Assembly (NCBI GenBank): GCA_023974075.1
Contig: CM043800.1
Coordinates: 28,721,452 to 28,785,451 of the forward strand
DNA: 64,000 nucleotides
Direction: 5' to 3'
Source: Chaenocephalus aceratus
Lineage: Eukaryota; Chordata; Actinopteri; Perciformes; Channichthyidae
Made by a program: the position numbers and the translations under genes. Position 1 is the first letter of the stretch; every line of letters begins with the position of its first letter. Shown here in pieces: positions 11,893 to 40,900 of this stretch. The notes beneath the pieces were generated by a model. That model made no database searches, had not been told where the DNA came from, and saw only the letters and a program-made list of their open reading frames with translations.

Positions 11893-12116
11893 TGCTGCTC
11901 TCAAAGTTCACCAGATTGATGCTTTTAACTTCAATATTTAAAAAAAAAAAAAAAAAATCTTCCCGGGGGAGCATGCCCCCGGACCCCCCTAGAGGAGGTG
12001 CGGACCCCCATAGAGGGTGTTAGTTCCACTCCCCACTTGTAAAAATAGCACTTTACCACTGCACCCTCTCTAATCTCAGATGCACCCTTAGTCATTTTGT
12101 TCTGGAACCGGGCCTG
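11893..12116. mobile_element. hAT right-end fragment
   Basis: The block from GCTCTCAAAGTTCACCAGAT through a poly-A run and CCCGGGGGAGCATGCCCC to CCCCTAGAGGAGGTG is also found at 40098-40201 inside another hAT element. The right edge, GGTTCTGGAACCGGGCCTG, resembles an inverted hAT terminus (CAGGCCCGGTTC). No left end was found, so this is a partial copy. It stops about 30 bp before the first tachykinin-like coding exon. Confidence 0.6.
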
Positions 12117-12145
12117 TGCTTCTTACAAATGTTTTCTGTGAAGAA

Positions 12146-12923
12146 ATGGATGTTGACAACTGGAAAGAAGACATCGAAGAGGTAAGACTTGTAAAACGTA
12201 AAACAAATAACAATTTCTATTAGTATACCAAATGATGTATGGAAAAGTAACCACCACATCACATACAATTTGAATAATAATAATGATTGTCCTTTTGCCT
12301 TTGAAGTATAAAATCTAATATTATTGTTATGCAGAGATTCATATAATCAAGCAGTATTTAATATTGTTTTTTGCATGTTTGTCTCTATACAAGAACAAAT
12401 GTCCACACTCTGAAGTTATTCGAGCCATATTATTGAGAAGAAATCCAGGAACACGCCAATATCTCCTGGGGAAGAAAAACGGTATAGGAATTAGTATGGA
12501 TATATATCTACTTTATTTAAATGATCAAGTCTGATTTGTTTTCCTCTCCTCAAACAGCAAAAACACAGACAGCACGTACACGTGAGTATTAGTTAAAAGT
12601 GCTTAGTCAATACATTGTTCTTTGGATATGTGTGGCGCAGTGGGTAGGGCGTTGGTGTTCGGATCAGGGGGTCACAGGTTCAAACTGCAGTCAGCATGTC
12701 GTTGTGTCCCTGGGCAAGACACTTCACCCCAAATTGCTCCTGTGGGGATTGCACACACTATTGAGTATGTAAGTCGCTTTGGATAACAGCGTCTAACAAG
12801 TAATGTAGATGTGTTTACAATTCTAAGCGACACTGCGGATGTTTTCATTGCCAGGACACATTCCAAACCTTTGTGGGTCTGATGGGTAAAAGGAGCTTTG
12901 AGGATCAAGGTGTGTTAATGTGA
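12146..12923 (+). CDS. Tachykinin precursor-like gene (split, small)
   Basis: Four short putative exons: 12146-12181, 12394-12481, 12558-12581 and 12855-12923. The last reads DTFQTFVGLMGKRSFEDQ and then stops at 12921-12923. It holds the tachykinin signature F-x-G-L-M followed by G-K-R, the amidation glycine and dibasic cleavage site. Exon 2 has RRNPGTRQYLLGKKN, in the place and shape of the substance-P-type first peptide, but with YLLG instead of FxGLMG. The first exon is acidic (MDVDNWKEDIEE), like precursor spacers. In family members these peptides signal through neurokinin GPCRs after secretion. No signal peptide was found upstream; the hAT fragment at 11893-12116 may have displaced it. 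The junction of exon 3 (phase 1) with exon 4 (needs phase 0) is off by one or two bases. A tRNA SINE fills the last intron. ATTAAA at 12078-13083 region (13078-13083) could end the mRNA. A pseudogene is possible. Confidence 0.6.
12630..12808 (+). mobile_element. tRNA-derived SINE
   Basis: Starts with a tRNA-like A box (TGTGGCGCAGTGGGTAG) and B box (GGTTCAAACTGC). It then has a body and the tail AAGTCGCTTTGGATAACAGCG, shared with many fish SINEs and with 62700-62870. It lies in the last intron of the tachykinin-like gene. Confidence 0.8.
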
Positions 12924-13214
12924 CATAAACAAGCTGAAGGAAAATGTCAGTGGACATCTGCCTTTAACAGCTGATCTCGCCCACTGAGCTGCACAGAAGA
13001 TTGAAGATCTGCTTTGTTTACCTACTTTAATTTAGTCTGACATTATTTATATTGTAAGTTCAGTTGGTCATTGTTCCATTAAAATAATTCACCTTTAGAC
13101 GGTATCATCTAGTGTTGAAATACAATTGAGTGTTAAATGCATCAGTAAACAGTATTATTTTACCAAAAAAAGTGTGATCACCTCACAAACAGTTTCCATA
13201 ATAAACCCATATCA

Positions 13215-14409
13215 CTCTTCATCGTCATCACAGGTTTATTAAGTGACTTTGTACAATACAAATACAAAATAAAATTAAAAATACAGAGATGGAGTACATA
13301 GCCAAAGCAAATTTGCGGTGTTGACTCTTCATTTCCCACAGATCGATACCGCTCAGTGATTGACATATTGTTCTTGTAAAAGCGTCCATGGATCACTTTT
13401 TGTGAAAGCATGACTCTGTTAAACAGTCGACACAGCTCTCAAGTCTATGAGGGATTTTCTAAACATACAAAAGGTGTTATGTCTTCAGTTGGCTCGGTAT
13501 ATATAAAAATAAACTAAAATGAAATATAACACTTATGACATTATAAATGGTGGTCCAAGGCTAGTGGAAATAGCTAAACATAGAGAAAAAACAAAGCGTT
13601 ACATTTCAAAACAAAGTAGCTTCAGCCATGTTTGTCAATCTATAAAAAAAAAGCCCAAGGTGCGTTTTATTGTTTTTCTTGAATTTAGGTTGTTTCTGTT
13701 GACACCATTTAATTTCTGTTGCATTGACTGGGTTAAAGGGTTATCAGATACACTCAAAATAAAATGGATTAGTTAATGCCTTGTCCTCCTCCTACCTTAA
13801 TACGCGAAGGAAGAGCAGGGTAATATTCAAATACTGTTACTTAAGTTTTTCTTGTAAATGAATAAATTCACCAGAACTTGATTGTACAACAGCCAGACAG
13901 GGTTCATACGGGTTTTGTTTGTCTGTGCTCTCCATCAAAATGTACACATCAGTCATTTAAAGCAACCTTGGGGTGGAAATAAAAGAGAGCAGCAGGTAGG
14001 GGCGGGGACAGTATTCAGTTATAATAACAACAATAATAATAATAATAACATCAATAATAATAATTATAATAATATGGGTTCGGCCGTTCTGAAATGGGGA
14101 TGTTTTTATTACTCTTTGATGAGTCCCGAGGCAGCGAGGGGGCTCTGTGGTGGCGGTTCTGAGCATACATTCAGACACCCCCCCCCCACCCCACCTCCTC
14201 ACATACCCAGTGTTCCCCCAGTACCCCCTCTAGTGGCTGAGAGCAGGAGCACAGCTGGGCTGGCAGACAGAGCAGGGACAGGGGACAAGAGGAGCAGGGA
14301 GGGAGGGAGAGGGAGAGAAGCGGAGGAGGGGGGAGTCAGTGCCACACTGGTGTCCTGACCGGCAACGTTGGCAAACAAAATAACTCGAGTTGGGGTGGTC
14401 CTGCCGTCT
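13215..14409 (-). other. septin7: 3' UTR of septin-7
   Basis: Follows the septin-7 stop codon (14410-14412) on the minus strand. A possible AATAAA signal (TTTATT on plus) lies at about 13231-13236. It contains an AAT-type microsatellite (14019-14076) and a C-rich tract (14168-14200). The tachykinin-like gene ends about 130 bp away in the opposite direction. The exact end is inferred. Confidence 0.6.
14019..14076. repeat. (AAT)n imperfect microsatellite
   Basis: AAT units with AAC interruptions, within the septin-7 3' UTR. Confidence 0.9.
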
Positions 14410-33237
<18,828 letters not shown>

Positions 33238-33358
33238 AACGTTGACGCTCCCTGCCGCCTCAAAAAGCGATCATTCACAAGCCGACATTCCCCTTCTCGC
33301 AGCTTTTGCCTGAGCTACGCACTGTGAGGAACGCATCGCCAAACGTGTTCAACTAACC

Positions 33359-33378
33359 TACGTCAAAAGGTTGACGTA
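33359..33378. promoter_or_regulatory. CRE-like inverted repeat upstream of septin-7
   Basis: TACGTCAA, four spacer bases AAGG, then TTGACGTA: a perfect 8-bp inverted repeat with two TGACGT half sites. It lies about 120 bp upstream of the putative septin-7 start. CREB/ATF proteins bind TGACGT half sites. Function is inferred. Confidence 0.4.
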
Positions 33379-34003
33379 AATTGTACGTGAATCACAAAGG
33401 GAGGAACACTCCAGTATCGCGATAGCTTGTAGTTCCTTTGAGTCTTGACGTATTCTCGCGAACACAAACCAAAAATATTTGGTTCCATTTTTAAACATGT
33501 TAAACTAATTACACCTCCCGATCCTCCTCCACCATTAGCCTTTATCAATCAAACAGTTTACTTTATTTATCATTAAATAATAGGCATAGGGGCTGATTTG
33601 TCAAAGTAGCATCTAGTGTAGTATGAGTCAATTACTTGTTGCTGATGGATTGATATGTTTACCTTGAAACCAGCGCCTGCTTGAAACCTATGGTTGAAAC
33701 CTAGCCTATATACAGTCTATGGGTGAAACACAAGTTTGTATGTATTAAATATTGATAAATAAATCAAATAGAATGGGTATTAAGAAACTCTAATAATAAA
33801 ACATTATACTAAGAAACAAAAACATTTGATATTATTTTTAAGAGTTCCCTGTAGGGTACTGCTTAACGGTATTTTTTGTATTTTGTTGGTATTGTTATGA
33901 GTTTGAGTTTGCAAAATACATTAGTATTTATGTTGAAAATGAAAGGTGTTAACGACCTTCCGGTGTTAAATGCCGTGGTGACGGAATGCGAATAGCGTCT
34001 GTT

Positions 34004-34017
34004 GTATCCATGGTAAC
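34004..34017. promoter_or_regulatory. X-box (RFX site)-like motif upstream of NEK10
   Basis: GTATCCATGGTAAC fits the bipartite X-box consensus (GTNNCC, 1-3 bases, GGNAAC) bound by RFX factors at ciliary gene promoters. It lies about 1 kb before the NEK10 start codon and just upstream of a possible 5' UTR exon ending at about 34186 (donor GTAAGA). NEK10 is a motile-cilia kinase, which fits. Confidence 0.55.
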
Positions 34018-34991
34018 CAGGACTGTCTAATATTGCTTACCTGGATTGGTTAGAAACGCTAATCTCAAGGGTTTCTGGCGTTTCAAGGATTAAAAAAACT
34101 ATGAAGCTAATATCCTCGATTTCGAATAATATAACACAGTTTGTATTTAGCAGTTAGCTGTATGCTTCTAGTTTGCGATGCTGGAGGAGGGGTAAGAGAC
34201 GTTTGCCTTTTTTTAACTGCCTAACAAGGACTGCTCAGTCAAACAACATTTCCTTTAGCCCAACATCATCCAAACAACTAGCTAACCTTCCTGTCACAGC
34301 AGCTAGCAGTGGTGAAACAAGTAGGCCCAGGCTACTCAGAGCTTTTCTGAAGTAAAGTGGCAATACTTCTATGCTACAGTGTAGACATACTTTGTTACAA
34401 GTAGGATATCTGAACTCAAAATCCAAAAGTAGCCTCCTCAAATTTTAGCATCATCAAATACCGATAGTAAAAGTAGGCTTCTCATTATGTGGCTTATTTC
34501 AGAATAATATTAATTGTGTGTATTCTATTTTTATTTTATTGCAAATTCTTTGTTTGTGAACACCTAAACCCCAAAAACCAGATTCTGATAACACTGGATT
34601 GATGCATTCATCAATGTAATAGTGCAGCATGGTAGGAGCTCATTCTAATGACTGTTTAATGTATTTTAACACATAATAGTATATCAGAAGGCAATGGTGT
34701 ATTTACATTTTGTATGAATATTCTAACTCTGAAAAGTAACTAAAGATGATAAATATTTTTCAGTTTAAAGTATTTTTTTTATACATCTTTAATTAGCTGA
34801 CTGCATCTCTGTACGCTGGCTGTATGCTAAATATTGTTACTTTATTGTGTTAAATATTTGCATACGAAATACAGTGAAGTAGTAGGTAGCATAAATGTAT
34901 AAATTCCATTTATGTCTCAATGTCAACATGTCCCAAAAATGTCTGAAGTTAAACCACAGGTTACTCATGGAAACAAAGTGGGACGTTAAAA

Positions 34992-37900
34992 ATGTCCAAT
35001 CCAGTTAAAAAATTGAGACAAGGAGAAAAATCGCTCCTGAAATCCAGAGAATTACAGAGAAAGTAAGCCACTTCATCTCCTCCTCACACTCATTTTAAAG
35101 TCTGTAATGTCATTAAAAAAGAACCCCTCATATGACTAAACCAATTCACCTGATGAAGCCTGTTTTCTAGGGCGTCTCATGATCTCAGGAAGCTCCAGTC
35201 CCTGCTCGCCAAAGGCATTCCCAGGCAAGAGGTGAACAACAACACATGAGGCCACGCCATGGCTGAGTGTCTAGACCAGGGGTGTCAAACTCAAATACAC
35301 AGTGGGCCAAAATAAAAAAATCGGTACTAGTCGAGGGCCGGACTGGTTCAATGTTTATTGCAAAACGTATTGAAATGAACGTATTGCACGTATTAAACCT
35401 GGAACTAACAAAGCTTAAATTATTGCCTATCAAAACAACATTAAACATTAAATAATCAGTTGCATTCATTTCTTATGGCTCTATCTGCAGCTTTTCTGGA
35501 GTCATTTCTTATCAGTACATTTTTCCACAGGCCAACAACAGCTTAAAAAACAATTCCCCTCAAAAAAACAAACAAACATGCCGTGTTGTCACAAGAAACA
35601 AAGTGCAGAAGGAAACATCCATTGAAACTCAGTTTGCTGCTCTGTGATGCTAGCTCAAGCCAGATACTTGGCATCTCATCTTGGGTGCAAGTTCATCAAT
35701 GTTTGGGCTCAGGCTCTGAGCTGAGGACACCCTCAGGATTGAGTGAAGGTGTGCGTGCAATATACCGGCGGGCCAGATCTAATAGTAATTAGAAATTATC
35801 CTGCGGGCCGAAATTAAATTCACCACGGGCCTGATTTGGCCCCCGGGCCTTGAGTTTGACACATGTGGTCTAGACCTTTCGATAACATTACAAACCATCT
35901 CATATTTCTTCTGGTCTGTGTATATATTGTAGTATGAGACTCCCTGTGTTGCAGGTGGCCGCGCTGAGTCACAGTAAAGCATGCAGCAGTGGAGTCAGCA
36001 GATCTCAAGGCCTGCATGCTCCAAAAGATACCAGCAGACAGAGGAGTGAGAGTGACATCTCCAGCGAAGCATCTGAACTGGAAAAATTCAGGTTTTTATG
36101 CTTAGGGAATTGTCTAAAAGAATTCCTCATTACTACCTTTATCCTTATTTTATATCTCAAATTATAATTTACAATATACTCTATTATGTTTTAATATATT
36201 TTCTCTGATCTTTTATTTCTTTATTATGTTATGTCATGTATTCATATTTAATCTACGTACTTTAAGTACCATTACTATATATATATATATATATTTGACT
36301 ATTTTATATTCTTTTGTTTTATATACCTCTCATTATCACTTCTATATCTATCTCTATTACTGTCTGCTTCAACAAATGAATTCTTATCGTATTTTTTTAC
36401 CAATTCATTTTGCATTTTAAAGTTACATTCACTTGTTTTGAACAATAGAACTACAGAAGTTCTTGAATTATGTTTTTGGTAGCTTTACATTCAATATAAT
36501 ATTGATTTGAGGAATCAGAGTCTGTACCACTGTGGCCCTTATTATATTTACGTTAATTTTCCAGCATCACATACAGAGACCAAAGATGTTTCAGCAGCCA
36601 CCCATTGCAGAAACTCTTCTCTGAAATCCTAACGTCTTTGGTGAAGAACAGACTCTGCAGGTAAAGTGTATTTGATTTACTGCAGGTGTTTTTATTTCTT
36701 ATGTTAAGCTAAGTGACACTGTTTTCTCCTTTTTCAGTGACTGGATTGACCATGCTCTGCCTGAGTCTGTCCTCAGAGTTCTGATCTGTCTACGATTACT
36801 GATTAGAGATCCTCACCATCAAGTAAATAAACTTTCATTTTTCATATTTTATCTTGAATTGTGTGAAGACTTCATCTGTATAAGAAGAAACTGTCTCTTA
36901 TAACTGCTTTCTTTTAGAAAATCCTCCATCAGCTCCAAGGCATCAATTTACTTGCCAGGGTAAAAGCTCTCCAAGATGTTCTTCACATGCCTAAACAAGC
37001 TGTGTTTTGTGATTTATCCTTACATATCTCATGACATCCCCATTTTTCTCTTTCAGTATATGGAGCATGTCACTGTCATGTACATATCGTGTGGTGAACA
37101 GGCGTTTGCTGTGCAGAAGCTGGTCACAATGACCTGTGAGTAATCAATAAAACTAAATATCAAAACACTGATAATATGAGCCTAGTGTACATTCTCACTA
37201 ATGCTGCCTTTGCTGATTTCCCTGCAGACATGTTTCAGAAGCTGTCTGCCGTTGAAGATCAAAGGGTCTGGGTCATCGATAGCGGCGCTCACAGGGTGAG
37301 TGATAAGTAGAGAATGTTATCTGTGATTATGTGCTGTTTTAAATCATATTTATGTATGGGATTAACATTATGCTATAAAGAAAGTTATTCCTGGTGGTGC
37401 TTGTAACTCAATATATGTTGTATATTGAATGTATTGGTGCTAGTTTAGAATTTAGTTTTTATAATCTATTAAATATTGTTTTATTCAGCATTAGGGCTAA
37501 AGGTTGACAATGTTGGCCAGCATGTCCATCCAGCACTAGTCTTGGCTGTTTTTCCCTAAATCTATCTCATTTTCTCTAGCACCAACATGTGGCATGTCAT
37601 TATACAAACAAGGCTTACATTTAATGCACACATTGCCATGGAAATCCCAGCTCCCTGAACATTTTCCAATTTAGACACATTATGACCTTCTTATTCCAGA
37701 ACACCAACGGTTGAAAATGGGAAATTTAGAAACAATATCATATGTGGATAATAGTAGGCATATTTTAGGGTCGAAATATATGCAAATATTTACTCTCAGT
37801 TTTCAAATGAACAATTCATAGAGTGGAAGTGCATATGTTGCACATTCTTTGTGAGATGCGTGACCATATTAGGATATCCTTTTATTGTAGCATGATGGTC

Positions 37901-40900
37901 TGTGGGTGTCTCTGCCCTCAGTTTCTTATCTTGTATTCCTCTACATGTAATGTACTTTGTGGAGAAAGAGTTAATTATTTACTTTCAATCAACCATTCAT
38001 AGACCTTGGTGAAGCTCCTCTCAACAACAGATAGCAGTGTGCTGCTGGGGGCCCTGCTGGCACTCACCACTTTGGCTGAGAGGTAGGCAAATACTTTCTT
38101 TAACGTTGTAAATACACTTTTGATTTCATCTGTGATAAGCCTTGTTTTCTGCAGCCCAGAATGCAAGGAGAAGATTGGCGAGCTACCCATTGTTGAGAAC
38201 CTACTTCTAATACTGCAAGAATATGACCTGCTTTCAAAGAGGTAAGAAATGTTGGTTGATCTATTTGAATGTAGTGGGAAACATACTTTATTTATGTTGA
38301 TAACCTACCAAAAATCCTAGCCAAACAAATCAAGTGTCTGCATTGTGTTATCATCCCTTTTCCCATGTTGTGTCACCTGCAAGTGCACTGCAACACATTG
38401 CTTGGGATAGAACCAGGGGCGGACTGGACATTGGGAATACCGGGAGTTTCCCCGGGTGGGCCGTGCGTGTGTGTGGGCCGGAGGGCCAAAAAAAAAAAAA
38501 AAAAAGTTTATAAAATAATAAATCCTACCGGCCCACATTTGTAAGTGTTCCGGCCCCAGCCCAGCCCAGTGGGGTTGTGGCCAGGGTTGGGTTTGTAACG
38601 GAATACATGTAACGGTGTTACGTAATCAGAATACAAAAATCAAGTAACTGTATTCAGCTCGCGTTACATTTGAAAAACGAGTAATCTGATTACAGTTACT
38701 TTCGTAAACCTGAAGTGAATACATTTTGGATTACTTATTGGAATTATTGGTGGAAAGATTTCCTCACAACATTTAATATTCATTACTAAAGGTACAGCCG
38801 AATTATCACAGCGCACAAAACCGCGCAGATGGACCAAAAAGGGGAGCGTTTGAAAAAAATGTGCGGGTCCGCTCAGTGAAACAATAAACAACGTAACATG
38901 GAGGAACAAAAGTCTGCGTTTAAATTATGTGTGTGTGTGTGTGTGTGTGTGTGTTGTGTGTGTGTGTGTGTGTGTGGTGTGTGTAGAGGTGTGTGTGGTT
39001 AAAACACATCAGCCACACCGCTCTTTAGCCTTTCTAATGATTCTGAAAGTAAACACAGTGAAAGGCGGTGGCGTGAAAGGCGGTGCGTGAAAGGCGGTGC
39101 GTGAAAGGCGGTGCGTGAAAGGCACTGCGCGCTCGTCTTCTCAGAGGCTGAGTTAACCCTCCCGCCCGTCTCCTGGTGCTGCAGAGATTTCATGAAGTGA
39201 AGGAGGTGTTCCTTCTATAAAACAGCTGCGGGCAGCAGATACTGTGAGAGTCACAGACATGAATACATAGATCAAGGCAGACTGGTGCACACACTCTCCT
39301 GTTTTGCCAATCCGGTGCTTAAACAAATATAGCTCTACAACCCCTGGCCGAAATGGTCCTTAAAATGAAGTCAGAGTTCGACATTTTAATTAATGTCCTG
39401 CCAACACTGGCAGGACAGAAGCGACACGCCCTTTCTAAGCCATGTCCTCACATCCCAGCTGCATCCCCAACAAGTTGTATTATGTTGTTACAACAGGGTT
39501 CAGGGGGAGTGGCTGTACGGCTGTACCCGTAGATAGAAAAGGGGGAAGTGGACGTCCTGACCTTAGGTCCGCGCGGCTTGTGGAGAAGAACGTGTTGCCC
39601 ACATTCTGTTACTGAGTTTAGGCCTAGTTAGCTAGCAGGTTTAATGTTTTAGGTGCAGTCACTTTTTGCCTCCACTGCTGTTCAAATAAATGTTGAAAGA
39701 AAAAGTTAATCTGTTTACAGTTCTGTTTTTATATGGGTGTGTGAAGAAGAAGAAGAAGAACGGGGAGGGATGAAACCTCTTTAATGGTCACACATGCAGA
39801 GCACACAGCACCACAGTGAAATGTGTTCTCTGCTTTTAACCCATCCTAGTACCAGGAGTCCTAGTAACTAGGAGCAGTGGGCAGCTCTTGTACAGCGCCC
39901 GCAGAGCAATGGGAGTGAGGGGGGAAGGGGGATGTCTTGTGCCTTGCTCAAGGGCACTACGGCAGGAGGTGAACTGGGACCTCTCCAAGTAGAAGTCCAT
40001 ACTCCAAATAGGTCTGGTCTGGGACTTGAACCGGCGACCCTATACGGCTCACAGTCCAAGCCCCTACTGATTGCCATAGATTTAGTCCCTAATTTTTGCT
40101 CTCAAAGTGCACCAGATTGATGCATTTAAACTTCAACATTTAAAAAAAAAAAAAAAAAAATCTTCCCGGGGGAGCATGCCCCGGACCCCCCTAGAGGAGG
40201 TGAGGTCCACCACCTGCCCACACCCCCTGTTAAATTGTCTCACCCACATTGAGGATGCTTCCTACGCCATGTTTTTATTCCATGTGTCAAGTCAGGCAAA
40301 TTGAGTCAAAATGTTATTGCATCAATGATCTGTTAACATTAAAATCACTAAATATATGCCGTAACTATTTTGCTCTGGCAACTCAAGGGCTCAGGTAATG
40401 TGATTACTATATGAATAATTGTCCAAAATAACATAAAATGCATAGGGTTTTTTGTTAAGTAACATAAGGCTTGTCTGTCAATTAATCCCCGGGCCACTTT
40501 TTCCCCCCAGTCCGCCCCTGGATAGAACAAAAGACCCTTTATACTGAATAATAATCAATTCTTTATTTATACAGTGTGGTGCAGCTAGAAAGCGATTCCA
40601 AGAATCTACCTTTGAATACAAGGAAATGTTTCCTCCAGAAATGGGTGCGGAGCTGCTGAGGCTCCTGTCTCCGGTGTGGCAGGTGAGGGAGCAGCTGAGG
40701 GGGCTGGAGGGGCTGCCGGTGCTGCTGAGCCTGCTGAACGCTCAGCACCTGAAGCTGCTGTGGAGCGTGGCCTGGGTCCTGGTCCAGCTCTGTGAGGACC
40801 CGACACCAGGGCGGAGATCCGGAGCTGGGGCGGGGTGCAGCAGCTTCTCCGGCTGCTCCACAGGTTTGTGAGACAATTAAAACCATGAATTCAATTCAAT

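Larger units (their letters stand above)
38414..40520. mobile_element. Composite hAT element with 8-bp TSD in NEK10 intron
   Basis: A 2.1-kb element with ends CAGGGGCGGACTGG and CCAGTCCGCCCCTG. The identical 8-mer GATAGAAC lies on both sides (38406-38413, 40521-40528). It contains a GTAACGGAATACATGTAACG block, a GT repeat (38930-38992), a 14-bp tandem repeat (39058-39128), an antisense tRNA SINE (39776-40080) and the poly-A/CCCGGGGGAGCATGCCCC block shared with 11893-12000. No transposase was seen. Confidence 0.88.

Noticed and set aside
12630..12808. Functional tRNA gene
   Set aside because: A and B boxes are present, but there is no cloverleaf, and the body and tail are those of a SINE.
13882..14358. 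158-codon plus-strand frame with Asn repeats
   Set aside because: Lies antisense in the septin-7 3' UTR, and the Asn run is the AAT microsatellite.
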